Source: a virus. Taken from it: a stretch of 64,000 nucleotides of DNA. Every line of letters begins with the position of its first letter. Position 1 is the first letter of the stretch. The stretch is from the IMG/VR virus record IMGVR_UViG_3300017717_002521, positions 27,140-91,139 of that record, one strand, 5' to 3'. Under the pieces are notes generated by a model that was given only the letters and a program-made list of their open reading frames with translations, did no database searches and was not told the DNA's origin. This document shows positions 50,675 through 59,134 of this stretch, piece after piece. The translations under genes and the position numbers were made by a program.

Positions 50675-51504
50675 TAGGAATAATAGGTCAAGGTTTTGTT
50701 GGTAATGCAGTATATCAAAAGTTTAAAAATTTCTATGAAGTTTTAACTTACGATTTAGATAAAGAAAAATCTAATTCAACTTTAGATGATTTAATATTTA
50801 GAAGTGAAACTATATTCGTATGTCTTCCAACTCCTATGAATAAGAATGGGTCTTGCGATACTACTATACTTGAACAATCTTTATATAACTTAGATCTAGT
50901 TGCAGACAATTTAGAGACTAAAAGAACTATTATAATTAAATCTACTATACCTCCAGGAACAACAGATAAATTTAATAAACAATACCCAGCTCTAAATATA
51001 GTATTTAATCCTGAATTTTTAACTGAAAGGAATGCTGTAAAAGATTTTGAAAATCAAAATAGGATAATAATTGGAGGACCAAGACCTGTAACTACAGAGG
51101 TTAAGACTATTTTTAGTAAAGTTTTTCCTAAATCACATATTATTAAGACTGATTCTTCTCATGCAGAAATGATAAAGTATATGACTAATACATTCTTAGC
51201 AACTAAAATATCTTTTGCTAATGAAATATATCAGCTATGTAGTAAATTAAATATAGATTACGATAAGGTAGTAGAGTACGCAACTTTAGACGATAGATTA
51301 GGTGAATCACATTGGGGAGTTCCAGGTCATGATGGAGACTTGGGATTTGGTGGCCATTGTTTCCCTAAGGATTTGGCAGCGTTACTCTACTTATCTTATC
51401 AATATAATACAACTAACGGAGTACTTAAAGCTACACAAGAAACAAACAATAAAGTTAGAAGCGATAGAGATTGGGAAAGAATGAAAGGAAGAGCTGTCTC
51501 CTAG
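50671..51504 (+). CDS. short nucleotide-sugar 6-dehydrogenase
   Basis: 277 residues of the UDP-glucose/UDP-mannose dehydrogenase family, which oxidises a sugar to a uronic acid. GIIGQGFVGNAVY binds NAD; IIKSTIPPGTTDKF, FNPEFLTERNAVKD, EMIKYMTNTFLATKISFANE and FGGHCFPKDL with catalytic C230 and K233 are intact. The usual C-terminal UDP-binding domain (~120 residues) is missing; the protein ends 45 residues after the Cys. The short form occurs in some phages; how it binds substrate is open. Confidence 0.9.
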   Translation: MIGIIGQGFVGNAVYQKFKNFYEVLTYDLDKEKSNSTLDDLIFRSETIFVCLPTPMNKNGSCDTTILEQSLYNLDLVADNLETKRTIIIKSTIPPGTTDKFNKQYPALNIVFNPEFLTERNAVKDFENQNRIIIGGPRPVTTEVKTIFSKVFPKSHIIKTDSSHAEMIKYMTNTFLATKISFANEIYQLCSKLNIDYDKVVEYATLDDRLGESHWGVPGHDGDLGFGGHCFPKDLAALLYLSYQYNTTNGVLKATQETNNKVRSDRDWERMKGRAVS

Positions 51505-51542
51505 CTATTTATAATGTAGTACCTATATTCTAATATACAATT

Positions 51543-51932
51543 ATGAGTAATAAAATCGAACAATACGTAAAAAAGTTAATAAGCGAAGCTGCTAGAATTA
51601 AATTTGCTGGTCACACGTTTGTATTAAAAGTGGATACTAACGAAGATCCACAGAAGAAAGGAGTAAAGGTTCAGTTTCTCCCTACTCAATTCGGCTCTAT
51701 TACTTCTACAGAGCAAAATGACATTGCTATAGAATTAGAAAAAAGACTATCGAAAGGATTAGAGCAATTCGATATGAAAGTTGAAAGAGATAGAAATCTC
51801 AAAGATAAGACTATTATAGGTTTCTTTATTTATATAGAATACTTTGATCGAATTATAAGAAAAGCTTTATCAGGAACTAATCCTGAATCTGAGTATCAAC
51901 CTAACGATGCTAATGATAACAAAGAGGTATAA
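51543..51932 (+). CDS. hypothetical protein, 129 aa, possibly structural
   Basis: Not recognised. An alpha/beta protein with FVLKVDTNEDPQKKGVKVQF and TIIGFFIYIEYFDRIIRKAL, acidic at the end. A TATTTATA-rich, promoter-like gap precedes it, and it is the first gene after the glycan locus. It is paired with the gene at 51936. Confidence 0.65.
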   Translation: MSNKIEQYVKKLISEAARIKFAGHTFVLKVDTNEDPQKKGVKVQFLPTQFGSITSTEQNDIAIELEKRLSKGLEQFDMKVERDRNLKDKTIIGFFIYIEYFDRIIRKALSGTNPESEYQPNDANDNKEV

Positions 51933-51935
51933 TAA

Positions 51936-52790
51936 ATGGCTTTATACGGTCTCTATTTCAAAGAAAAAAGTGAACGAGTATTTAAACGTACTAACATAGT
52001 TCCTGATGATCCTGAGGATAGAATTGAAGCTAATAGTCCAGTTGTAGCTCGTTTAAATTTTATTCGTAAGCTTAAATTACCTTTTAAACAATTTCAAAAA
52101 CTTTATTCAGTAAGAAAAATAGCCTCTTTAGATTCTTTAGATATTAAGCAAAAAGATAATATACTTTTAGCTGCTGCTATAGAAGAAGCTACTGTTGTTG
52201 CTTCTTATGAGGATAGAAGGAAAATAAGAACTGAAGAAGCAGTAAATCGAAATAAAGGTTTAGCTACACAATTAGTAGTTAAGGATTTTAATCCTCATAT
52301 GATGTATGATCCTGAGACTAGTGAAGGGATAATGGTTAAGACCTACGAAGATCATGTTAAATATAATGAACTTGGGTACACTCATGATAAACCAGTTATA
52401 AAAAGAATCCCAGAAGAAACAACGACAGTAAATTTGACTCCTATATCTGATGAAAAATTATCTAGAGATCAAGAATTAGAACGAAAGAGAATTGCTAATA
52501 GGAGTCCTAATAAAGATAAATTTAGAACTAAAGAAGATCAAAGAAAAAGAGCAGAGGAAAAGAAAAATGCCTTTTCCAAAGATACTAAATTTGGTCCTAG
52601 AAAAAGAATTAAATCTACAACAAGAACTATTCGACCTGATAAGCAAGAAGGACAACAAGAAGTAGATATAGTTCAAGAAGTCAGTACTGAAACTGTGGTA
52701 GAAGATCCAGGTAGAATATCTTACCCTTCAACAGGAGGTGGTTCAGTATCTGGAGGAGGATCCAGCGGCGGAGGCGGCGGTGGTTATTAG
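51936..52790 (+). CDS. hypothetical protein with Gly-rich tail, 284 aa, possibly structural
   Basis: Not recognised. The first ~170 residues are globular (ALYGLYFKEKSERVFKRTN), followed by a long basic, disordered stretch (residues ~175-235) and a Gly/Ser tail GGGSVSGGGSSGGGGGGY. Such disordered tails occur in virion or scaffolding-type proteins, but the assignment is only a guess. Confidence 0.65.
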   Translation: MALYGLYFKEKSERVFKRTNIVPDDPEDRIEANSPVVARLNFIRKLKLPFKQFQKLYSVRKIASLDSLDIKQKDNILLAAAIEEATVVASYEDRRKIRTEEAVNRNKGLATQLVVKDFNPHMMYDPETSEGIMVKTYEDHVKYNELGYTHDKPVIKRIPEETTTVNLTPISDEKLSRDQELERKRIANRSPNKDKFRTKEDQRKRAEEKKNAFSKDTKFGPRKRIKSTTRTIRPDKQEGQQEVDIVQEVSTETVVEDPGRISYPSTGGGSVSGGGSSGGGGGGY

Positions 52791-52826
52791 TTTTTTTTCT
52801 GAATAATTTTTCGTATATTTATAGAT

Positions 52827-53234
52827 ATGAAGCATAAAAATACAGTTAGAAGGGTATTTAATAATTACTTTAACCTTAGGGTTAGAATTAGTGCTAAGGA
52901 AGTAGATCAATCTATTATGAAAAAAAGTTTGTTTTTAAATATAATCAAAAAACTTAAAGAGATAGAAGAAAGAAGAGATTTTATGCAAGATGAAATTGGC
53001 ATGGATATGACTACTTATGAAGATAAGTTTTTTCAAGTTATAGAAGATCTTTTTAAATTAAATTTTAATAAACCTCAGATAAGTTTAATCCAAGCATATA
53101 TTTATGAGGCTACTAGACCTGATGATTGGGATGGTACTGTAACTTTAGAAGTAAGTAAGAGTAGTACTAAAACTTATGATCTTAAAACTCCAGAACAGCT
53201 TTGGTCTGTAGTACAACTTTTAGGTAAAGAATAG
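52827..53234 (+). CDS. hypothetical protein, 135 aa
   Basis: Not recognised. Mostly helical with a basic start (KHKNTVRRVFNNYFNLRVR) and a beta-rich end. Preceded by TTTTTCGTATATTTAT, a strong -7-like box, 7 bases before ATG, without a TTG. Confidence 0.65.
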   Translation: MKHKNTVRRVFNNYFNLRVRISAKEVDQSIMKKSLFLNIIKKLKEIEERRDFMQDEIGMDMTTYEDKFFQVIEDLFKLNFNKPQISLIQAYIYEATRPDDWDGTVTLEVSKSSTKTYDLKTPEQLWSVVQLLGKE

Positions 53235-53264
53235 TTGTTTTTCTGAATAATTTTTCTTATATTT
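53235..53264 (+). promoter_or_regulatory. promoter of the gene at 53288
   Basis: TTG at 53235-53237, a 20-base spacer TTTTTCTGAATAATTTTTCT, then TATATTT at 53258-53264. The TTTCTGAATAATTTTTC part is repeated almost exactly before 52827 (52797-52812). A GGTTAT leader precedes the ATG. Confidence 0.78.
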
Positions 53265-53287
53265 ATATCTAATTAAAAAACGGTTAT

Positions 53288-53686
53288 ATGACTCAAACTA
53301 TGCAAAGTATTCAAATGTTAAAATGTCCATCATGCGGTGAAATGACTCTACATCCTAAGAGAAAGGAAATGGGCTATCACGTATGTGTTCATTGTTCAAC
53401 AGCTAAACCTGTAGTAGGTATAACTACTGTAGAAGGTTCTGGTGATCATACATACAACGATATTATTATTATGGATCAAGATAGAGCTAGGAAAATAGCA
53501 CAAAAACAAGCTGAGCTATCAGGTAGAGTAGTGCACTTGGAAATGTTAGACTTAGATGTAGACGAAACTGCTGTATCTCAGTCAGTAAAAGAAAAAGTTA
53601 ATAATGTATTAGAAGATGAAGAAACTCCTTTTAATACTTTTGATCCCAACGAAGAAAAACAAGGTATAGAAGGAATTGATTATTAA
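53288..53686 (+). CDS. zinc-ribbon protein, 132 aa
   Basis: LKCPSCGEM and HVCVHCST give two CxxC knuckles (residues ~13-37); the rest is alpha/beta with an acidic C-terminal third. ATG 53288 follows a GGTTAT leader. It may be a transcription-related or structural small protein; not recognised further. It is coupled by TAATG to the HTH/HNH gene. Confidence 0.72.
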   Translation: MTQTMQSIQMLKCPSCGEMTLHPKRKEMGYHVCVHCSTAKPVVGITTVEGSGDHTYNDIIIMDQDRARKIAQKQAELSGRVVHLEMLDLDVDETAVSQSVKEKVNNVLEDEETPFNTFDPNEEKQGIEGIDY

Positions 53687-54315
53687 TGCCTCGCCCTACT
53701 AAAATATTAACTAAAGAAGATATTATTAGAGCTCAAAAAGTAACGAGATCTAATATGGCTGCTGCTAGGTATCTGCATGTATCTTATAATCATTATAAGA
53801 AGTATGCTAAAATGTATAAGAATGATGAAGGTAAAACTTTATTACAGTCTCATATGAATCAAGCAGGAGAAGGAATTCCTAAATTTACTGTTGCAGGTGA
53901 TAAAGAAGTACCGTTAGTAGATTTATTAGAAGGAAGAGTCCCAATTGAGCATTTCGATCCTAGAAAGATTAAAGCTAGATTATTAAGTGAAGGTAAATTA
54001 GTCGAAGTTTGTGATAAATGTGGCTTTGCTGAACGAAGAGTAGTTGATCAAAAAATACCTGTTATTCTTAATTTTAAAGATGGAAATAAAAAAAATTGGC
54101 ATTTAGATAATCTCGAGTTTCTCTGCTATAATTGTTCGTTTTTGTATGCAGCATCACCTATTGAAGAAAAACGTGCAGAGGCAATGGAAGACTACGTGAG
54201 AACAAAAGATCAAGAACCTGATTGGGAATTGGATGAACATCATATTGAGCATCTTAAAGAACTAGGCTTATATAACGAGGAAAATCCTGGAGATGAATAC
54301 ATCTCTAGACTCTAA
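53686..54315 (+). CDS. HTH protein with degenerate HNH-like zinc finger
   Basis: 209 residues. LTKEDIIRAQKVTRSNMAAA and RYLHVSYNHYKKYAKMY form a helix-turn-helix (residues ~8-45). Further on, VCDKCGFAERR, VILNFKDGNKKNWHLDNLEF and CYNCSFLY give a treble-clef with four Cys, exactly the frame of an HNH nuclease, but the catalytic HH/HN pair is replaced by LN (ILNFKDGN). It is therefore probably a DNA-binding protein rather than a nuclease. Confidence 0.75.
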   Translation: MPRPTKILTKEDIIRAQKVTRSNMAAARYLHVSYNHYKKYAKMYKNDEGKTLLQSHMNQAGEGIPKFTVAGDKEVPLVDLLEGRVPIEHFDPRKIKARLLSEGKLVEVCDKCGFAERRVVDQKIPVILNFKDGNKKNWHLDNLEFLCYNCSFLYAASPIEEKRAEAMEDYVRTKDQEPDWELDEHHIEHLKELGLYNEENPGDEYISRL

Positions 54316-54329
54316 ACCTATTTATACAC

Positions 54330-54479
54330 ATGGCAAAGAAAAAATTCGATAAATTTTCTACCTGGAAAAAGAAAAAGCCATTAGAAAGAAAGGTTGCAGA
54401 CGATCTAGTTAAGCAGTCAGAGCTCAATGATAAATTAAGAGAAAAAAATATAGGTAAAGGTTTCCTAGACTTATTTTAA
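54330..54479 (+). CDS. small basic protein, 49 aa
   Basis: Not recognised. Very basic start (MAKKKFDKFSTWKKKKPLER) and an acidic/basic helix after it. A CTATTTATA box is 10 bases upstream. It could bind nucleic acid. Confidence 0.6.
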   Translation: MAKKKFDKFSTWKKKKPLERKVADDLVKQSELNDKLREKNIGKGFLDLF

Positions 54480-54494
54480 TCAAAACATTTTTTT

Positions 54495-55085
54495 ATGAGA
54501 AACTTATTATTAACTGTTGCAGTGTCTTTGCTATCTACTGTTGTGATGGCATTTACAATGTATAGTCGACAACAAGTAGAACCAATAGAAGAACCTCCGT
54601 CGAGGCCCTTGGCCTTGATAGATAATACCCCAAAGATAGAAGCACCAAAAGTAGTGCTTGTTATAAAAAATCACAATCAATTTTTAGAAGACTTAGGAAT
54701 GAGAGAGTCTTCCGGAAAGTATAAAGCAGTCAATCAATTCGGTTACTTAGGTAAGTATCAGTTTGGTAGAAAGACTCTTAACGCATTAGGATATGATAAC
54801 GTATCTAATAGAGAGTTTTTAGCTAATGCTTCTATTCAAGAAGAAGCTATGTATGCTTTATTAAGTCACAATAAACATATATTAAGAAAACAGATTGAAA
54901 AATTTCATGGGGAAACTATCAATGGAATATTTATAACTGAATCAGGTATATTAGCAGCAGCTCATTTAGCTGGTGCTGGTAACGTAAAGAAATTTTTTAG
55001 AAAAGGTTACGAATTCAAAGACGGTAACGGTACTAAAATGACTTCTTATATGATTAAATTTAGTGACTATAAGTTAGAGTTTTAA
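54495..55085 (+). CDS. membrane-anchored lytic-transglycosylase/lysozyme-like protein
   Basis: 196 residues. A signal anchor (LLLTVAVSLLSTVVMAFTMY) precedes a Pro-rich linker and an SLT-type domain: LEDLGMRESSGKYKAVNQFG with the catalytic-type Glu, YLGKYQFGRKTLNALGY, and ILAAAHLAGAGNVKKFF. It would cut peptidoglycan strands in the periplasm, as part of lysis or virion entry. The amidase at 33072 is the main endolysin candidate. Confidence 0.78.
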   Translation: MRNLLLTVAVSLLSTVVMAFTMYSRQQVEPIEEPPSRPLALIDNTPKIEAPKVVLVIKNHNQFLEDLGMRESSGKYKAVNQFGYLGKYQFGRKTLNALGYDNVSNREFLANASIQEEAMYALLSHNKHILRKQIEKFHGETINGIFITESGILAAAHLAGAGNVKKFFRKGYEFKDGNGTKMTSYMIKFSDYKLEF

Positions 55086-55095
55086 GTAATAGTAA

Positions 55096-55836
55096 ATGAT
55101 TATAAATCACAAGTATAAGTTTATTTTTTTTAAGAGTAAAAAAGTTGGCGGAACTAGTATGGAACTAGCTCTTGGTAAATTTACTACTGATAGTGATATA
55201 GTCACAAGAATAAGAAGTGAGGAAGAAGAAGCATTGAGAGATAATTTAGGTATTAATAATAAAAATGCTGGTAGTCTAGTAAATCATAGTACAGCTGCAG
55301 ATTTATTAAAGTTTCTAGAAGCACCTCAATACAGAGATAAGGATATATTTAATTCTTATTTTAAATTTACTATTATTAGAGAACCAGTTGACCTTTTTAT
55401 TAGTAAATACTTTTTTCAAAAGAACTCAGGCCCTAAAAATCCACCCCCAGACCATATTAATGAATGGGTTAAATTATTAAAGGAACGAAGATTATACGGT
55501 AAGAAAAATGTAAGTGATGAAAACTGGAATATATATTCTTTAGATAATAAACTCATTACTGACGATTATATTACATACAGTAAGGATTCAGGACCAGGAT
55601 CTAAAATGTATGAAGACTGTTCAAGAATATCAGAAAAACTAAACTTTCCTGAAAATTTAGCAGATTTATTTTACAATACCAGAGCAAAAACTCAATATAG
55701 AGAAAAGGTCAAAGTAACTCTTTCTAAAGAATCTATAGATTTTATAGAAGAAGTTTCTAAACCTGAAAGAGAAGTTACTGGAATGAAAATAGCTCGCAAA
55801 GAATATGAGGGTACAATAACAAGGCCGTTTATATAA
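55096..55836 (+). CDS. sulfotransferase-family protein
   Basis: 246 residues. KYKFIFFKSKKVGGTSMELA corresponds to the KxxFxHIPKTGGTS-like PAPS loop of the sulfotransferase_2 family (here KSKKVGGTS), and FKFTIIREPVDLFISKYFF to the 3'-phosphate motif with R-P. It is the second sulfotransferase in the window and pairs with a GT25 enzyme, suggesting sulfated glycans. Confidence 0.8.
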   Translation: MIINHKYKFIFFKSKKVGGTSMELALGKFTTDSDIVTRIRSEEEEALRDNLGINNKNAGSLVNHSTAADLLKFLEAPQYRDKDIFNSYFKFTIIREPVDLFISKYFFQKNSGPKNPPPDHINEWVKLLKERRLYGKKNVSDENWNIYSLDNKLITDDYITYSKDSGPGSKMYEDCSRISEKLNFPENLADLFYNTRAKTQYREKVKVTLSKESIDFIEEVSKPEREVTGMKIARKEYEGTITRPFI

Positions 55837-55837
55837 A

Positions 55838-56539
55838 ATGAAAATAGATAGAGCTTTAATTATAAGAAGACTCCAAGTTCCTATTTCAATTGAGTATGCT
55901 GAAATGTGTGCTGCTTCATGCGAAGAGAATAATCTTCCTTATGAGTTTATAGATGCAGTTGAATTTCTATCTTGTGATGAAGCATTTAAATCTGTGGGTA
56001 CATTTAGACAGAAGAAGTATGTAAATAAGGATGGGCATTGTAATGTGCATGCATCTCATATAAAATGCTGGAAACGTATTATAGAGTTAGATAAAGCTTG
56101 CATTATATTAGAACATGATGCTATTGTAAAAGGTGATGTAACAGATGTAGATATATTAGATAATACCATTACTACTTTTGGACATAGAGTAACAGAGTTA
56201 GATGAATATACTCCTCCTTCTCCTGCTATCGGGTTAATCGAAATAGAACGTTCATTCGGAGTACATGCTTGTGGACTTACTCCTACTACAGCTAATACTT
56301 TATGGCAAGCTACAAAAGATAAAGGTATATTTACAGGAGTAGATAACCTATTAATGATTCATAAATCTTCAGGCTTACCTCTCTTTGTATGTGAACCTCC
56401 TCAAGTTGTATGTTGGACTAGAGTCTCTACTATAGAGATTGAAAAAGGTAACTTTAAATCCAACACTACTAACTTTAATGAATCTTTTACAGACGGTTGG
56501 TTAAAAGGTTCTAATAAAAACGTAAAACAAATTATTTAG
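55838..56539 (+). CDS. glycosyltransferase, GT25-like
   Basis: 233 residues. RALIIRRLQVPISIEY opens it; HCNVHASHIKCWKRIIELD and CIILEHDAIVKGD (EHDA metal motif) are the hallmark of LPS/lipooligosaccharide GT25 enzymes. It starts two bases after the sulfotransferase stop. Confidence 0.85.
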   Translation: MKIDRALIIRRLQVPISIEYAEMCAASCEENNLPYEFIDAVEFLSCDEAFKSVGTFRQKKYVNKDGHCNVHASHIKCWKRIIELDKACIILEHDAIVKGDVTDVDILDNTITTFGHRVTELDEYTPPSPAIGLIEIERSFGVHACGLTPTTANTLWQATKDKGIFTGVDNLLMIHKSSGLPLFVCEPPQVVCWTRVSTIEIEKGNFKSNTTNFNESFTDGWLKGSNKNVKQII

Positions 56540-56550
56540 TAAAGTTTAAG

Positions 56551-56580
56551 TTGGAATTCTGATATTTTATTCTTATATTT
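56551..56580 (+). promoter_or_regulatory. promoter of the gene at 56603
   Basis: TTG at 56551-56553, a 20-base spacer, then TATATTT at 56574-56580; an AAAGGTTAT leader runs into the ATG at 56603. Confidence 0.78.
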
Positions 56581-56602
56581 ATAGTATATAAAAATAAAGG
56601 TT

Positions 56603-56920
56603 ATGGCAGAAAAAGGTGGACTAGAACAACAGAATCTTATTAACGAATATAACGTTGCAGGTTCTTTAGAAATTTTTATGGAAGGTGAATGGCGGAGAGT
56701 TACTTCGAAAGACTTTAGGTCATTTAATGGACCTCGTAAGATAACTCAACCTCAATATACTGAGTTAGGTAACGTAGATGTTCCCATGATGACTTATGAA
56801 TACTTTGGCCCAGTTTATGCTTGGGGTACTAATAACGTAATAGATTATTCAGATACTGGCTCATTAGAGAAAGGTAAGGTATGGGATAAAGCTAGAAAAA
56901 TATCTGAAAGCCGTGGTTAA
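56603..56920 (+). CDS. hypothetical protein, 105 aa
   Basis: Not recognised. Soluble, with GSLEIFMEGEWRRVTSKDF and a Tyr-rich middle. Expressed from its own promoter with the AAAGGTTAT leader. It overlaps the next gene by eight bases. Confidence 0.65.
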   Translation: MAEKGGLEQQNLINEYNVAGSLEIFMEGEWRRVTSKDFRSFNGPRKITQPQYTELGNVDVPMMTYEYFGPVYAWGTNNVIDYSDTGSLEKGKVWDKARKISESRG

Positions 56921-57209
56921 ATTACATTTTAAAAACCCAGAAGAATTTGAATCTCTTTTTAAATCTAGAGATATTAGAATTACTAATTCAGTTGTAAAAG
57001 GTATTAAAGAAGCTATGCAAAAAAATGCTCGTTCTGCAAAACTATTTGAATTAAGTTTTGAAGGAGCTGAATTGGCTTATGAAATAGCTCTTCCTCAAAA
57101 GGAATGGTTAGGAGCTTTAAAAACAAGTTTAGATCATTATCATAAAAATAATTTAGTTAATGAGCAGATTGATACTTGGGAATTATTAGAAGTAGTTAAA
57201 ACTTGGTAA
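56913..57209 (+). CDS. hypothetical protein, 98 aa
   Basis: Starts at GTG 56913, coupled to the preceding gene. VKLHFKNPEEFESLFKSRD and an internal amphipathic helix (VVKGIKEAMQKNARSAKLFE) recall small conserved proteins of large myoviruses. Function unknown. Confidence 0.65.
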   Translation: MVKLHFKNPEEFESLFKSRDIRITNSVVKGIKEAMQKNARSAKLFELSFEGAELAYEIALPQKEWLGALKTSLDHYHKNNLVNEQIDTWELLEVVKTW

Positions 57210-57227
57210 AAAACTAAGAGATATAGT

Positions 57228-57256
57228 TGCTAGTTACAATTTTTATTCTTATATTT
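57228..57256 (+). promoter_or_regulatory. promoter of the DUF932-like gene
   Basis: TTG at 57228-57230, a 19-base spacer, then TATATTT at 57250-57256, and AAAAAGGTTATAATT before ATG 57286. A model example of the genome's promoter. Confidence 0.8.
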
Positions 57257-57285
57257 ATATTATATAAATTAAAAAGGTTATAATT

Positions 57286-58113
57286 ATGAAAGATGTTATG
57301 TTAAGTTTTGGTAAAGGTTTAGATGGGTACCTAACCAAAGATCAGATTAGAAACTCCTCTCCATTAGTATTTGCAGATGCACCTACTAACCCAGATGTTA
57401 GTAGTAAATACTTGTTTGTTAACACTGAAACTATTATTGATGATCTAGATAAGTTAGGATGGTTACCAGTTCAAGCTGCTCAAAGAAAGAGCAGAAAAGA
57501 AGGAGGTACTATCTTTTCAAAGCATATGGTTGCTTTCCAGAATCCAGATATTAAGATTACTTCAGCTGATGGTGATGATGCTTACCCTAGAATACTTCTT
57601 ACTAACTCTCATGATGGTATGCAATCGTTTAAATTCTCAGTAGGTATATTTAGACTAGTATGTAGTAACGGTTTAGTTGTTGCTGATGAGAAATTTAGTG
57701 ACTTTAATATTAAGCATAAGGGGTATACTTTTACTGAACTTAGAAATGTAGTTAAGCAAGCAGTAGAAGATCTTCCTAATAGAGTTCAGGTAATGAATGA
57801 TATGAAGAATAGAATCTTAACTGAAGAAGAGAAGAGAAAATTAGCTTTAGATGCTATGCTTATTAGAGCTGGAGTTAAAGAGCTTCAGTATGATGAAGAG
57901 ACTATTACTGATATTTTAGATCCTAAAAGAGATGCTGATAAAGGAAATGACCTTTGGAGAGTCTTCAATGTTGTTCAAGAGAAGATTACTCAAGGAGACT
58001 TTCATGCTGCTTTAACTGGAGCTAAAGTACGTAAGGTACGTAAGATTAAATCCTTTGAGAAGGATATGAAAGTTAATAAAGAGTTGTTTAAGTTAGCTAC
58101 AGCATTAGTTTAA
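57286..58113 (+). CDS. DUF932-like protein
   Basis: 275 residues. YLFVNTETIIDDLDKLGW, then ILLTNSHDGMQSFKFSVGIF and RLVCSNGLVVADEKF follow the order of DUF932 (a plasmid/phage family of unknown role whose core includes an NSHDG...R.vC.NGl pattern). The C-terminal 90 residues are helical and end in a basic region KVRKVRKIK. It has a strong promoter and may be an abundant early or middle protein. Confidence 0.72.
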   Translation: MKDVMLSFGKGLDGYLTKDQIRNSSPLVFADAPTNPDVSSKYLFVNTETIIDDLDKLGWLPVQAAQRKSRKEGGTIFSKHMVAFQNPDIKITSADGDDAYPRILLTNSHDGMQSFKFSVGIFRLVCSNGLVVADEKFSDFNIKHKGYTFTELRNVVKQAVEDLPNRVQVMNDMKNRILTEEEKRKLALDAMLIRAGVKELQYDEETITDILDPKRDADKGNDLWRVFNVVQEKITQGDFHAALTGAKVRKVRKIKSFEKDMKVNKELFKLATALV

Positions 58114-58116
58114 AAG

Positions 58117-58146
58117 TTGGTAGTTACAAAGTTTTTTACTATATTA
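58117..58146 (+). promoter_or_regulatory. promoter of the HNH endonuclease gene
   Basis: TTG at 58117-58119, a 20-base spacer, then TATATTA at 58140-58146. Upstream AAGTTGGTAGTTACAA echoes AGTTGCTAGTTACAA before 57286, so the promoter region itself seems duplicated. Confidence 0.75.
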
Positions 58147-58178
58147 TAGAATATTAATTATTAAAAATAGGTTATATT

Positions 58179-58586
58179 ATGTATTCAATTGCAAACAAAC
58201 TACCTAGTGTAGAATTTTTAAAAGAAAGATATGAAGTTGATCCTTCATCACCTTCAGGGTTAAGACACAAATTTGATGTTAGAAATCGTTCTGCATTAGC
58301 AGGAGACCGTGCTGGTTCTAGAAACGGTAATGGTTATTACCATATCAGGGTTAATGGTTCTTATACTAATACTTCTAGAATTATTTGGAAAATAATTAAA
58401 GGTAAAGACCCAGATCAAGTTATAGATCATATAGATGGTAATCCGGCAAACAATAGAATCTCTAACTTAAGAGATGTTACTCAAAGAGAGAATTCGTTAA
58501 ACCGAAGAGATTTTAAATTAAGAAATACAAATGATAGAAGTTTTAAAACATATTTTAGGAATTTGTGGAGAGCATTGGCATCCTAA
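58179..58586 (+). CDS. HNH endonuclease, homing-type
   Basis: 135 residues. GYYHIRVNGSYTNTSRIIWK is the beta-rich N-terminal part and VIDHIDGNPANNRISNLRD the HNH_3 core (D-H, N, N), followed by an NUMOD-like basic end. Free-standing homing nucleases of this kind spread between phages. Its arrival may have brought a copied promoter. It overlaps the next small ORF by 56 bases. Confidence 0.9.
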   Translation: MYSIANKLPSVEFLKERYEVDPSSPSGLRHKFDVRNRSALAGDRAGSRNGNGYYHIRVNGSYTNTSRIIWKIIKGKDPDQVIDHIDGNPANNRISNLRDVTQRENSLNRRDFKLRNTNDRSFKTYFRNLWRALAS

Positions 58587-58701
58587 TATTTGGACTGCCG
58601 CTGCTGCTTCACCTTTTATAGCAACTACTACTTACTGGATTAAATGTAAGTGTGGAGGATGGTTTAATCATAAAATAAATTGTAATGAAAGAAAAAGCTA
58701 A
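58531..58701 (+). CDS. small Cys-containing protein, 56 aa
   Basis: Not recognised. In a different frame from the HNH gene end and overlapping the next gene. Cys at ICGEHW, KCKCGGW and NC, with His nearby, suggest metal binding; GEHWHPNIWTAAAASPF recalls small phage proteins. Moderate support. Confidence 0.5.
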   Translation: MIEVLKHILGICGEHWHPNIWTAAAASPFIATTTYWIKCKCGGWFNHKINCNERKS

Positions 58702-58870
58702 AGATTTTTTATTAAAATGGAATGCTATTATTATAGCATTTATTTGTCTTCTTTATTCGGTTGGGCTAGGCCTTTCCGGAAATACAGAAGAAGCTCAGTA
58801 TTCGGCTCATTGGCCTGGTACTATTTTACTATTTAGTATAGCAATTAATCAGGTAATAAGACGGAGATGA
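58685..58870 (+). CDS. small membrane protein, 61 aa
   Basis: Two hydrophobic helices (IIIAFICLLYSVGLGLS and TILLFSIAINQVI) with a basic end RRR. Not recognised. It overlaps neighbours on both sides. Confidence 0.65.
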   Translation: MKEKAKDFLLKWNAIIIAFICLLYSVGLGLSGNTEEAQYSAHWPGTILLFSIAINQVIRRR

Positions 58871-59133
58871 GTTTTGCATTTTTTATAGTAGGTGCAGCTA
58901 TTTTTAGTTTGTACGTATGGTTTACTCTTTGGATGATATTTGATCAAAATAAGAAGCAAAGAGAAGAGGGTAATGGTACTCAAGGCTATTATGAGCGTCA
59001 TCAACCAGACTCGATAGATTTGGATGGTATGGGTGATCAAGGAAGAATCCCTTATCGTCCTCGAGTAAAGGCTGTAAAGAGAAAGAAAGGTAGCCAGAGT
59101 AGAATGAAGAACTATAATTGGAAGGATAAATAA
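58867..59133 (+). CDS. small membrane protein, 88 aa
   Basis: One N-terminal transmembrane helix (FFIVGAAIFSLYVWFTLWMI) and a basic cytoplasmic tail (RVKAVKRKKGSQSRMKNYNW). Not recognised. Confidence 0.65.
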   Translation: MSFAFFIVGAAIFSLYVWFTLWMIFDQNKKQREEGNGTQGYYERHQPDSIDLDGMGDQGRIPYRPRVKAVKRKKGSQSRMKNYNWKDK

Positions 59134-59134
59134 A

